A DNA stretch of 52,029 bases from Candidatus [Bacteroides] periocalifornicus (GCA_001421095.1 LIIK01000015.1:1-52029); one strand, 5' to 3'; shown: positions 24,452-35,617, numbered from the stretch's first letter. The notes: a model not told the origin generated them from the sequence alone. Numbers and translations are program-made.

Positions 24452-25699
24452 ATGGATTCAGCGGGCAACAGCTCCTGCCCCCTCTTCATCTCTCTCCCTC
24501 TCCTTGCAGACATTCTCCAGGTCTCCAAGCGCACCGCGGAGCTATGGGCAGAAAAGGGAAAGTACGCCCCTGTGGCGGGCACGGATGGCGCTATCCTTTT
24601 CCCCACATGCACCCTGGTATCGATACCCGAAATACGGGAGATGATGGGGGAGGGCTGGGAGGAGGAGATGGGCACACTTCCCGTAAGAGAATACACCTCG
24701 GTAGAGCTGTTCAGCGGTGCGGGGGGATTGGCACTCGGACTTGAAAAGGCGGGCTTCACCCATGCGCTGCTGAATGAGGTGGACGAGATGGCCCGTAGAA
24801 CCCTGCAACTGAATAGACCGCACTGGCCTGTGAAAGCGGGCGATGTGCATGGGCTGGACTTCAGGCATCTGCGAGGAAAGGTGGATCTACTCGCCGGGGG
24901 ATTCCCGTGCCAACCCTTCTCATACGCAGGCAAGCAGGGCGGATTCGGCGATACAAGGGGTACGCTATTCTTTGAGCTTGCCCGCGCTGTGGCGGAGATC
25001 CGACCACGGGCGCTTTTGGCTGAGAACGTCCGCGGGCTAGCTGCGCACGATGCCGGGAGAACATTGGCCACCATACGGAGCGAGATTGACAAGCTAGGCT
25101 ACACGCTAGTAGAGCCTCGGGTGCTGCAAGCATTACTCTACCGCGTACCGCAAAAGCGGGAGCGGCTCATCCTCATCGCCATAAGGAATGACCTTGCGCC
25201 ACGAGCGCAGTTCCATTGGCCCACGCCCTACCACAGAGCCCTCACCATGCGCGATGCGCTATATGCCGGGGAGCTTTACCCTACAGATGCCCCGGCGTCG
25301 CCCGGAGTGGGCTATAATGCGCGCAAGGCTGCGGTGCTAGCACAGGTCCCCATGGGCGGCTATTGGCGAGATTTACCAGTAGCTGTGCAGCAGGAATACC
25401 TAGGGACGAGCTATAGCCGACCCGGCGGGAAAACCGGGATGGCACGGCGGCTGTCACTCGATGAGCCGAGCCTAACCCTGGTGTGTGCGCCCGCGCAGAA
25501 GCAGACCGAACGTTGCCACCCCACGGAAACCCGACCTCTCACGGTGCGCGAGTACGCAAGGGTGCAGACTTTCCCAGACGAATGGCAATTCTGCGGTTCG
25601 CTAGCCTCGCAGTACAAGCAGGTGGGCAATGCGGTACCCGTGAACCTCGCGTGGGCTGTGGGCAGGGCGATAGTGAGACTGCTGAATGGGTTGGAATAA
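24452..25699 (+). CDS. Solitary C5-cytosine DNA methyltransferase with N-terminal helix-turn-helix-like segment
   Basis: Methylates the C5 position of cytosine in DNA using S-adenosylmethionine. 415 aa. All usual motifs are in order: I FSGAGGLALGLEKAG (about residue 92), IV GGFPCQPFS with the catalytic Cys, VI ENVRG, VIII QKRERLILI, a target-recognition region, IX with RPLTVREYARVQTFPD, and X QVGNAVPVN. Residues 12-60 (LPLLADILQVSKRTAELWAE) resemble a MerR or excisionase-type helix-turn-helix ahead of the catalytic domain. No endonuclease or Vsr gene is adjacent, so it appears solitary. It sits between a family-B repeat and the second 115-bp iteron element, unlike the housekeeping genes around it, which suggests acquisition. 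Target sequence unknown. Confidence 0.9.
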   Translation: MDSAGNSSCPLFISLPLLADILQVSKRTAELWAEKGKYAPVAGTDGAILFPTCTLVSIPEIREMMGEGWEEEMGTLPVREYTSVELFSGAGGLALGLEKAGFTHALLNEVDEMARRTLQLNRPHWPVKAGDVHGLDFRHLRGKVDLLAGGFPCQPFSYAGKQGGFGDTRGTLFFELARAVAEIRPRALLAENVRGLAAHDAGRTLATIRSEIDKLGYTLVEPRVLQALLYRVPQKRERLILIAIRNDLAPRAQFHWPTPYHRALTMRDALYAGELYPTDAPASPGVGYNARKAAVLAQVPMGGYWRDLPVAVQQEYLGTSYSRPGGKTGMARRLSLDEPSLTLVCAPAQKQTERCHPTETRPLTVREYARVQTFPDEWQFCGSLASQYKQVGNAVPVNLAWAVGRAIVRLLNGLE

Positions 25700-25792
25700 A
25701 AGGGGCCAACGACGACCTTGATGTGAGGGAACTCGCTTGGGATACTAGGCTCTTAACGATAGAAGCCCCCGCTCGGCCTATTAACGGCCTTC

Positions 25793-25907
25793 CCCCAGAC
25801 CTTCCCCGTACCAACGCCGTACCTCCTCTAGTGCATGTTCGGATTTCGTTACGAAATCCGAGGATGAAGCGGCCCTGGTACGGCGATGGTACGCCGATGG
25901 TCTGGGG
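25793..25907. repeat. 115-bp palindromic iteron element, copy 2 (inverted)
   Basis: Centred on the same 21-bp palindrome (25840-25860) as copy 1 and the same total length. The inner iterons CGCCGTACC (25815) and GGTACGGCG (25877) match copy 1. The middle pair (25804 and 25888) is partly degenerate. The outer pair is CCCCAGACC (25793) and GGTCTGGGG (25899), changed from copy 1 but still perfectly complementary. The direction-giving segment (CCTCTAGTGCATGTT on the left, AGGATGAAGCGG on the right) shows this copy is inverted relative to copy 1. It lies between the methyltransferase and lptB. Confidence 0.88.
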
Positions 25908-26028
25908 ATGGTGGCTTATTCTCCTGTAGGGGACGGGCAGAAGAGCCTGAGGGCAGGGCATTGGTTCTTGCAGAGGTCGCAGAATCATCAGCAGAATCCT
26001 CGACGGGTGGTCTCGCCAGAAATTTTCG

Positions 26029-26036
26029 TACCTTTG
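26029..26036 (+). promoter_or_regulatory. -7 box of the lptB operon
   Basis: TACCTTTG followed by CCGC, 18 bases before the lptB ATG at 26055. No strong -33 box is seen. Confidence 0.65.
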
Positions 26037-26054
26037 CCGCAGTAAAACGGTACG

Positions 26055-26891
26055 ATGAAGAACGAGATAGAGCATATGCCTACCGCTGCGCCCCTCAGGC
26101 TCTACACCGAGGCTCTGGAAAAACGCTACAAGAGCCGGACGGTGGTAAATGGCGTGAGCGTAGAGGTTCGGCAGGGCGAAATCGTAGGGCTACTCGGGCC
26201 CAATGGGGCTGGGAAAACCACGACCTTCTACATGATCGTGGGGCTTATAGTTCCAAACAGCGGGCGGATATACCTAGAGGGGACAGATATCACCCGCGAG
26301 CCCGTTTATCGGCGTGCGCAGCGGGGGGTTGGCTATCTCGCGCAGGAGGCTAGCGTGTTCAGAAAGCTGAGCGTGGAGGACAACATCAGGGCTGTGCTGG
26401 AGATGACGAAATTCCCCAAGCAATACCAGCGCGAGAAGACCGAGAGCCTGCTGGAAGAGTTCGGGCTACAGCACATCCGCAAGAGCCTGGGGATACAGCT
26501 CTCGGGCGGGGAGCGTCGACGCACAGAAATTGCACGGGCGCTGGCTCTCAACCCCAAATTCATCCTACTCGACGAACCATTCGCAGGGGTGGATCCCATC
26601 GCGGTAGAAGATATCCAGCGGATTGTGGCGCATCTTAAGGATCGCAATATCGGGATCCTGATAACGGACCACAATGTGCATGAGACGCTGAGCATCACAG
26701 ATAGGGCATACCTGCTCTTTGACGGCAGTATCCTGAAGGCGGGTAGCGCGCAGGAACTTGCCGACGACCCCGAGGTTCGGAGGGTCTACCTTGGCGAGAA
26801 TTTTGTACTGCACCCCAAGGGGCTGGAGGAAAAGGCCGCAGCCGCAACCACTGAAAATCTTCGACTACCTCAAGATATCCCCAATGCCTAA
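26055..26891 (+). CDS. lptB: LPS export ABC transporter ATP-binding protein
   Basis: The ATPase of the LptB2FG complex that extracts lipopolysaccharide from the inner membrane. 278 aa. It has Walker A GPNGAGKTTTFYMIVGL, Q-loop GVGYLAQEASVFRKLSVEDN, signature LSGGERRRTEIARALA, Walker B FILLDEPFAGVDPIAV, and H-loop ITDHNVHETL. The LPS-type features YLAQEASVFRKL and DHNVHETL separate LptB from generic ABC ATPases. The C-terminal tail of about 25 residues after LGENF is longer than in E. coli. The SiaC-like gene follows after 33 bases. The permease genes are not nearby. Confidence 0.93.
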   Translation: MKNEIEHMPTAAPLRLYTEALEKRYKSRTVVNGVSVEVRQGEIVGLLGPNGAGKTTTFYMIVGLIVPNSGRIYLEGTDITREPVYRRAQRGVGYLAQEASVFRKLSVEDNIRAVLEMTKFPKQYQREKTESLLEEFGLQHIRKSLGIQLSGGERRRTEIARALALNPKFILLDEPFAGVDPIAVEDIQRIVAHLKDRNIGILITDHNVHETLSITDRAYLLFDGSILKAGSAQELADDPEVRRVYLGENFVLHPKGLEEKAAAATTENLRLPQDIPNA

Positions 26892-26924
26892 TTCCACACA
26901 GCAGGAATAACGACTATAGAAAAA

Positions 26925-27374
26925 ATGCAAACCATTGAGCTGAAAGCCACGCAGTCGACCCCTTACGTGCTGCTAAATAACGATGGTAGGCTCTACCTAC
27001 GAGGACGCTCTTACATGGAGGATGCGGAGCAGTTCTACCATCCGATTCTAGACTGGGTGAGTACCTTCCTGCAGAGTGTGCCAGCTAAAGCCTCTCTAAC
27101 CTTGGAGATAGAGCATTTCAACTCGCGGTCGGTACGGCAGCTACTCCGCCTGCTCTCCCTGCTCGACGACTACGCCCACCTGCATCCCGGAGCCTGCACG
27201 GTGGTGTGGGAATGGGTGAAAGGCAATGAGGATCAACTCACCGATGGGCAGATGTTCCAGGAAATGCTCCCAGAGCTTAGAATCCAGATGCGCGAACGCG
27301 AGAATCCCAGCGAGGAGGGGCAGAGTATGAATTCGATCAACGGCTCGGCAGGGCGACCTGAGGAAGAGGGCTAG
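26925..27374 (+). CDS. DUF1987 / SiaC-family phosphoprotein regulator
   Basis: A small cytosolic protein (149 aa) with the DUF1987 pattern: STPYVLLNNDGRLYLRGRSY, then AEQFYHPILDWVSTFL, IEHFNSRSVRQLL, and VVWEWVKGNEDQLTDGQMF. In Pseudomonas the family member SiaC is a partner-switch protein that binds the diguanylate cyclase SiaD and is phosphorylated on a Thr (Thr68 as I recall it). Ser67 here (FNSRS) is at the matching position, so phosphorylation remains possible. No kinase or phosphatase partner is visible nearby. It is probably co-transcribed with lptB and the transglycosylase, since the next start is two bases after its stop. The C-terminal 25 residues are polar and probably disordered. 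Confidence 0.75.
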   Translation: MQTIELKATQSTPYVLLNNDGRLYLRGRSYMEDAEQFYHPILDWVSTFLQSVPAKASLTLEIEHFNSRSVRQLLRLLSLLDDYAHLHPGACTVVWEWVKGNEDQLTDGQMFQEMLPELRIQMRERENPSEEGQSMNSINGSAGRPEEEG

Positions 27375-27376
27375 GC

Positions 27377-28357
27377 ATGCAGACGCTTGCAAAATCACCG
27401 TCGCACTCCCCTTGGGGCGTGGTTCTCCGCGTAGTGCTCCTGCTCGCGATGGCGGGCGGTGTGGGCGCGCTACTGCTGCAGCATAACGTAAATCCCTCTA
27501 TGGCGCAGGTGGGTAACTCACCGTTGCCCGAGCACTGTGGCCAACCTTACTGTCCAGACACTGTGTGGTTTGCCGGGGAGCGTGTTCCGCTGGAGCTGGT
27601 AGATGTTCGCGAGAGCCTCGACTGGGAACTGTGCGTAGCGGCCAACTGGCATAGCCATATCCTGCTGATGCTAAAGCGTTCGGCCCGCATATTCCCGGTA
27701 ATAGAACCTCTGCTACGCGCACAGGGGATACCTGATGATTTCAAATACCTAGCTGCTGCCGAGAGTTCCTTAAACCCTCGGGCGACCTCCCCGGCAAAGG
27801 CTGTGGGAACATGGCAAATACTTGAGGGGACGGCACGAGACTACGGCCTGGTGGTAAATTCGGATGTGGATGAACGCTACCACCTGGAGAAATCGACCCT
27901 GGCAGTGTGCAACTACCTAAAGAAAAGCCGCATGGCGCACGGTAGCTGGACTATGGCTGCCGCGGCCTACAATATAGGGCATGGTGGTGCCGGGCGGCAG
28001 ATGGCTCAGCAGGCGCAGCAGAGCTACTATGACCTCTACCTGAATGTGGAGACCGGGCGATACGTGTTCCGCATCATAGCCCTTAAGCTGATAATGGAGC
28101 ACCCAGAGCGGTACGGTTTCTACCTTCATGAGGGGGACAAGTACCAGCCGTTGCCAAGCCAGGAGATTGTGGTAGATTCTACGATAAATGACCTCTCGAG
28201 CTGGGCGCAACGCCAAGGAACAAACTTCAAGATGGTGAAATGGCTGAACCCTTGGCTCCGGAGCTCCAGCCTGCATATAGACAGCGGGCGTACCTATCGG
28301 GTAAAAATCCTCACGCTCCAGGAGAGAAGCGCAGCACACGCAGCAGGCAAGAAGTGA
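27377..28357 (+). CDS. Membrane-anchored or exported lytic transglycosylase (SLT, MltD-like)
   Basis: Cleaves peptidoglycan glycan strands in the periplasm. 326 aa. An N-terminal hydrophobic segment (VVLRVVLLLAMAGGVGALLL, about residues 15-35) acts as anchor or signal. The GH23 domain shows KYLAAAESSLNPRATSPAKA with catalytic Glu129, GTWQILEGTARDYGL and MAAAAYNIGHGG. The C-terminus (DLSSWAQRQGTNFKMVKWLN, then RTYRVKIL) is a LysM-like or degenerate carbohydrate-binding segment. The start follows the SiaC-like stop by two bases, placing it in the lptB operon. Confidence 0.87.
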   Translation: MQTLAKSPSHSPWGVVLRVVLLLAMAGGVGALLLQHNVNPSMAQVGNSPLPEHCGQPYCPDTVWFAGERVPLELVDVRESLDWELCVAANWHSHILLMLKRSARIFPVIEPLLRAQGIPDDFKYLAAAESSLNPRATSPAKAVGTWQILEGTARDYGLVVNSDVDERYHLEKSTLAVCNYLKKSRMAHGSWTMAAAAYNIGHGGAGRQMAQQAQQSYYDLYLNVETGRYVFRIIALKLIMEHPERYGFYLHEGDKYQPLPSQEIVVDSTINDLSSWAQRQGTNFKMVKWLNPWLRSSSLHIDSGRTYRVKILTLQERSAAHAAGKK

Positions 28358-28446
28358 AACTGCAGCAGCCTCCCCCGATTTCTGCGAAAGCTCCTTCTTA
28401 CTAGCCTACACTTTGATATCCCTCACAAGCATACAAATTGGATAGG

Positions 28447-31341
<2,895 letters not shown>

Positions 31342-31430
31342 GGGCCGCGCTTTTGGCTAAGCCAAGAGATTAAAAACGGCAAATATGGAATAGGCGTACT
31401 GCCCTACGCCACCAGTCAATAATCTCTCGC

Positions 31431-31468
31431 AAAAGCTGGCTCAGAATGACCTTCGGGCCAGCTTTTTT
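31431..31468 (+). terminator. Terminator fused to the next promoter (cassette 1)
   Basis: GCTGGCTC and GGGCCAGC pair around CAGAATGACCTTC with A and T flanks, 90 bases after uvrA copy 2. The T run ends three bases before the -7 box of the following gene. Confidence 0.8.
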
Positions 31469-31471
31469 GTA

Positions 31472-31479
31472 TACCTTTG
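31472..31479 (+). promoter_or_regulatory. -7 box of T9SS cargo gene 1
   Basis: TACCTTTG. Transcription should start near 31485 and the ATG is at 31509. The region where a -33 box would fall lies inside the upstream terminator hairpin. Confidence 0.75.
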
Positions 31480-31508
31480 CCGCCGTGATAACCCAAATTA
31501 TCTGGAGA

Positions 31509-33509
31509 ATGGTAAGGCAAATTCTATTCACACTCTTCTTGGGGGGCATTGTTCTGCTCAGCCCCTACGGATTAAAAGCCCAAACGGCTACCCAAATAGA
31601 GGGCGATTACTCTCTCGTCTCGGGGAGTTCGTTTGATTTCAAAGGAAACTCTCTGGAGGAGATCTTCAAGGAAGTCTCGGTCAATGAAATCGACGAGCTC
31701 GACATCAAAGGGCAATTATCTGAAGCGGACCTTGGCTGGTTCAAGGAGCACAGAAAATCTTTCATTTCGCTGCAATCGCTTGGGATTAGGGATGCAACTA
31801 CACCTATCCCCGCCGAGTGCTTTGCAGGGCTCCCGCTCCTTCGCGATGTTGCCTTGCACAAATCTACAGCGCTAGGGACTATGGCTTTCTACGACTGCCC
31901 GTCGCTTGAATATGTTACGGTCCCGAAAGTTACCAGCCTTGGCGAGTGGTCCTTGGCTAATTGTCCCGCCCTCCAAATAGCCGCTTTCCCTGAATTGGAG
32001 AGCATTGCAGACTACGCCTTTGCTGGCTGCGAGCAACTCAACCTTTTGCTAGGAATCACTCCCCCCTCTAGCGTAAGTGCTAAGGCGTTTGACTATTGCC
32101 CATCTGCGCGCTATCTCTTGCTTGGCAATAGCAATATGTCCATGTCGAATGAAGAGCTTCAACATGCGTGGGATGCGTATGACCAAGCTGCGGGTGGGGC
32201 GAACTGGCAAGGTTTCAGCTATCGTAATCTATATCTGCTGAATAATAGCACTGAGTACGCTGGTATAGGACAGCTAACGATGCATGAGCCCGGTTCGGAG
32301 GTGCGGCTTGCTGTGGAGCCTGGCTACCACATGGAGGGCTTTGTTTGGTATGAGGGGACGAGAGAGCATCCTATTGGGCTTGCGCATCCTCTGGAGCTGC
32401 AAGATAGCGTGTATACCTTTAAAATGCCCCAGGCCAATATCTGGCTAGAGGGTCGGAGAACCCCTAACCAGTATGAAGTAGAGTTCGATGCGAACGGCGG
32501 GGAGGGGTACATGCATGGTCAAGAGTTGACCTATGATAAGCCGGCACACCTATCTGCGTGCGCATACACCCGAACCGATTACGCGTTTATCGGCTGGGCC
32601 CTTGAGCCAAATGCTCCAAAAGCGACCTACGACAATGTGCAAATGGTGAGCAACCTTACTCCAAAGTCAGGGGCTCAGATTACCCTCTACGCCATTTGGA
32701 AACCGCAAAACGAACTCAAGGAATTCTCCGTAACATATGGCGAAAAAGGGGCAACCGGTGGGAAACTTTCTGTAAAGACGGAAAGCGCCGCTGTGGCAGC
32801 AGGCGACAAAGTAGCAGAGGGACAACTTATCACAACGAGCATTGAGATTGATTCTCATACCAGCCTCAGATGCGCACGGCTAGTGGCCACCATGGGCGAT
32901 AAATCGATCCTTCTTAACGTTGGCGATTGGCTGGCGGTAACCGACGATGTGAATCTTACAGCGACCTTTGTTTCTGGAGCTTATAGTGATAAGGCGGTTC
33001 TTCACTACAAGAAGGCTGTACACGGAGGACGTATTGAGATCACAGCCGACGGATTCCCAATTGCCGAGGACGATGCGGTGGAACAGGCTACGGCTATCGA
33101 TATCAAGCTTATCCCCGACAATAGGTATAAACCTCGCGCGATTATTATCAACGGTTTGGGCGTGGAAGGAGGTGTATTTAGGTACACCGTTCGAGGCACA
33201 ACACACATCGCCTACTGCTTCGAGAGAATCGAATCGCAGAAACCCGATCCGAATCTCACCCCCGTTGGACAGTTACTCTCCACCGCCCAGGTTGTGCCTA
33301 ATCCCTTTGGCGACCTGCTCACCGTGGAGAACGCTGCCGATGTGCTTGGGTATCAACTCCTGAATCTACAGGGCATGGTGGTGGCCAGCGGCACGCATAG
33401 CGGCAGCCAACGACTCCAGATTGCCACCGAGAGCCTCCCCGCTGGATTCTACCTCCTGGTGCTCCAGTCCGCCGAAGGTTCTACCACTCTCAGGGCAGTA
33501 AAGCGATAG
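31509..33509 (+). CDS. T9SS cargo: BspA-like leucine-rich-repeat / Listeria-Bacteroides-repeat surface protein, paralogue 1
   Basis: A secreted 666-aa protein of unknown specific function. Signal peptide MVRQILFTLFLGGIVLLSPY, then GLKAQ. Residues about 105-230 have BspA/LRR_5-type repeats (FYDCPSLEYVTVPKVTSLGE, LANCPALQIAAFPELESIAD). Residues about 322-399 form a Listeria-Bacteroides (Flg_new) repeat (YEVEFDANGGEG, FIGWALEPNA, ITLYAIW). Two beta-rich stretches follow. The last about 80 residues are a T9SS type A sorting domain (VVPNPFGDLLTVENAADVLG to LRAVKR). The ATG at 31509 is chosen because a longer frame from 31446 starts upstream of the promoter. The next gene is a paralogue of exactly the same length. 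Confidence 0.88.
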   Translation: MVRQILFTLFLGGIVLLSPYGLKAQTATQIEGDYSLVSGSSFDFKGNSLEEIFKEVSVNEIDELDIKGQLSEADLGWFKEHRKSFISLQSLGIRDATTPIPAECFAGLPLLRDVALHKSTALGTMAFYDCPSLEYVTVPKVTSLGEWSLANCPALQIAAFPELESIADYAFAGCEQLNLLLGITPPSSVSAKAFDYCPSARYLLLGNSNMSMSNEELQHAWDAYDQAAGGANWQGFSYRNLYLLNNSTEYAGIGQLTMHEPGSEVRLAVEPGYHMEGFVWYEGTREHPIGLAHPLELQDSVYTFKMPQANIWLEGRRTPNQYEVEFDANGGEGYMHGQELTYDKPAHLSACAYTRTDYAFIGWALEPNAPKATYDNVQMVSNLTPKSGAQITLYAIWKPQNELKEFSVTYGEKGATGGKLSVKTESAAVAAGDKVAEGQLITTSIEIDSHTSLRCARLVATMGDKSILLNVGDWLAVTDDVNLTATFVSGAYSDKAVLHYKKAVHGGRIEITADGFPIAEDDAVEQATAIDIKLIPDNRYKPRAIIINGLGVEGGVFRYTVRGTTHIAYCFERIESQKPDPNLTPVGQLLSTAQVVPNPFGDLLTVENAADVLGYQLLNLQGMVVASGTHSGSQRLQIATESLPAGFYLLVLQSAEGSTTLRAVKR

Positions 33510-33542
33510 CCCTATTTGCTGTCGAACTGAAATCTTCCCCAC

Positions 33543-33578
33543 AAGCTGGCTCAGAATGACCTCCGAGCCAGCTTTTTT
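33543..33578 (+). terminator. Terminator fused to the next promoter (cassette 2)
   Basis: GCTGGCTC and GAGCCAGC pair around AGAATGACCTCC, then TTTTTTG. It is nearly identical to cassette 1 and lies 36 bases after the first cargo gene. Confidence 0.82.
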
Positions 33579-33581
33579 GTA

Positions 33582-33589
33582 TACCTTTG
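33582..33589 (+). promoter_or_regulatory. -7 box of T9SS cargo gene 2
   Basis: TACCTTTG, with the identical flanks GTA before and CCGCCG after as in cassette 1. The ATG is at 33617. Confidence 0.75.
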
Positions 33590-33616
33590 CCGCCGTTTAC
33601 TAATCTAAAAAGGGAA

Positions 33617-35617
33617 ATGAAAAGGAATATAGCTAAACGCATCCTCCTGCCCATCGCCGTTGGGCTTGCCGCCATCATGGGCACGAATAGCGCGGGCGCG
33701 CAGGGTAGCCCACAGCTGAAAATTAGGTATCGACTACTAGAGCACCAGTCAGATACAAGAATCATGGTTTCTACAGTAGAGGAGGGGCTCAAGGATATAC
33801 AGCTCAATCTAATACACTCTCTTGCCTTCGAGGAAGGACAACTCTCAGAATCCGATTTCGCCTGGCTGAAATCCAAAAAGGATGAATTCCTATCGCTCTA
33901 TTGGTTAACGATAGAGGACTCCTCCACTCCCATCCCAGCAGAGTGCTTTTCTGGACTTCTACAGCTAAATCATGTATTGGTGGAGATGGTTACGAGCATT
34001 GGTAAACGCGCTTTTAGCAATTGCCCCAACTTGAGTGACTTATATGCCCTTAAGGTTCAAACGTTAGGTGAAGGATGCCTAAGCAACTGCCCCCTTCTCA
34101 GACAGGTGGTGATACCTGCCGTGGAAAATATTCCTGACAGTGCCTTTACTAACGATGGTAGCCTCTCGATCCTCCGACTCTCAATGCCTCCTAGCGTATC
34201 CCCAAATGCCTTCGAGGGATGCCCTACACCCCGCTACATTCCTCTAAATGACTCTAAGCCCCTGCTGGATGCGTACGATAAATCGGCTAACAATGGCCTT
34301 TGGCATGGGTGGACCTACAGAGATGTTTACTTCGTGATAGATGAAACAGAGACCCTTCCCTATACCACAATGGTGCAAGTCGCCGGGAAACAAGTCAAGA
34401 TCCCTATCAGAGAGGGATACCATGTAGAGAATTTCAAGTGGTATAAAAATGACGAGGAAGTTCCTGGCGAAGTAGGCTATCCACTGCCTCTTCTGGAAAA
34501 CAGCTACTACTCATTTACCATGCCTAACGGTAATGTACGGACAAAAGGCGATGTATCGAAGAATCTCAACCAGCTAGAATTCAATCCAAACGGTGGTTTG
34601 GGCAATATGGACCGCGCAGAATACGCGGGTGGTAGAGGTACAACGAATCTTCCTAAATGCACCTTTACTCGGGCAGGCTACACCTTCATCGGTTGGGCTA
34701 CCGCTACTGGAGCTACCGAAGTAACCTATACTGACCAGCAATCCATACCAAGGATACGCTGTAAGCACGGCGTAACCGTAACCCTCTACGCCGTCTGGAA
34801 GAAGACCGAAGAGCTTAAGGAATTCACCATTACCCACCAGGTAAAAGGGGAAGGGGGCGACCTCGCTGTAGAAAAAGCCGACGGGACGGTTGTCGCATCG
34901 GGCGATAAGCTCCCAGAGGGTACTATTATACGAGTACGCCCTACGCCCACTGTGCCTGACCACGAACTCAAATGGCTGACCTGCACAGCCGAAGGGAAAA
35001 CCTCAGAGCTGCTCGTCGATGAGTGGTATGCCGTAAAGAGCGACATGCAGATTACCGCCACCTTTGCTGAGAGCAAGCAGCACGTAAGAATCTGGTATGA
35101 GGATTCTGTACCTGGTGGTCGCATAGAGGTTACCGCAGAGGGTTTCCTCATAGAAGATGACCGCAGCAGCCTCGATGAGGGTACAACTATAGAGCTGACC
35201 CTCAAACCTAGCGAGGGCTATAGGTCAAGGGCCATCGTCATCTCTGGGGAACTCGTCCCGCTCACAGGCAACAAGGCGACCTACACCCTCAAGGGGCATG
35301 TGGCCGAGATCTTCTACTGCTTCGATAGAATCCCCACGTCCAAGCCCAAACCGCAGCCAGACCCGAATCCTACGACTACCCTACTCACCACCGCCCAGGT
35401 GGTGCCCAATCCCTTTGGCGATCTGCTCACCGTGGAGAACGCTGCCGATGTGCTCGGGTACCAACTCCTGAATCTGCAGGGCATGGTGGTGGCCCACGGC
35501 ACGCATAGCGGTAGCCAACGACTCCAGATTGCCACCGAGAGCCTACCCACAGGGTTCTACCTCCTGGTACTCCAGTCCGCCGAGGGTTCTACCACTCTCC
35601 GGGCAGTAAAGCGGTAG
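33617..35617 (+). CDS. T9SS cargo: BspA-like leucine-rich-repeat / Listeria-Bacteroides-repeat surface protein, paralogue 2
   Basis: A 666-aa secreted paralogue of the preceding gene with the same plan. Signal peptide MKRNIAKRILLPIAVGLAAI, then GTNSAGAQ. The BspA-like stretch includes FSNCPNLSDLYALKVQTLGE and LSNCPLLRQVVIPAVENIPD. The Flg_new repeat includes LEFNPNGGLGN, FIGWATATGATEV and VTLYAVWKK. The T9SS sorting domain is at the C-terminus. The bodies of the two paralogues have diverged strongly, while their last 78 residues differ at only three positions. An in-frame TTG at 33587 overlaps the -7 box, so the ATG at 33617 is used. Function unknown; BspA-like proteins often bind host matrix or other bacteria. 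Confidence 0.88.
   Translation: MKRNIAKRILLPIAVGLAAIMGTNSAGAQGSPQLKIRYRLLEHQSDTRIMVSTVEEGLKDIQLNLIHSLAFEEGQLSESDFAWLKSKKDEFLSLYWLTIEDSSTPIPAECFSGLLQLNHVLVEMVTSIGKRAFSNCPNLSDLYALKVQTLGEGCLSNCPLLRQVVIPAVENIPDSAFTNDGSLSILRLSMPPSVSPNAFEGCPTPRYIPLNDSKPLLDAYDKSANNGLWHGWTYRDVYFVIDETETLPYTTMVQVAGKQVKIPIREGYHVENFKWYKNDEEVPGEVGYPLPLLENSYYSFTMPNGNVRTKGDVSKNLNQLEFNPNGGLGNMDRAEYAGGRGTTNLPKCTFTRAGYTFIGWATATGATEVTYTDQQSIPRIRCKHGVTVTLYAVWKKTEELKEFTITHQVKGEGGDLAVEKADGTVVASGDKLPEGTIIRVRPTPTVPDHELKWLTCTAEGKTSELLVDEWYAVKSDMQITATFAESKQHVRIWYEDSVPGGRIEVTAEGFLIEDDRSSLDEGTTIELTLKPSEGYRSRAIVISGELVPLTGNKATYTLKGHVAEIFYCFDRIPTSKPKPQPDPNPTTTLLTTAQVVPNPFGDLLTVENAADVLGYQLLNLQGMVVAHGTHSGSQRLQIATESLPTGFYLLVLQSAEGSTTLRAVKR

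Noticed and set aside
24304..25092. Long open frame (262 codons) on the minus strand opposite the DNA methyltransferase
   Set aside because: It is antisense to a gene with all ten methyltransferase motifs, and its translation is Ser/Pro/Arg-rich without signal, domain or promoter.
25700..26054. Search for a restriction endonuclease or Vsr partner of the methyltransferase
   Set aside because: The interval holds only the iteron element and the lptB promoter; the other neighbour is uvrA.
31446..31508. Longer N-terminus for the first T9SS cargo gene
   Set aside because: It would start upstream of the promoter -7 box at 31472-31479; the signal peptide begins at the ATG at 31509. The same argument removes 33587, 10403 and 1154 as starts.
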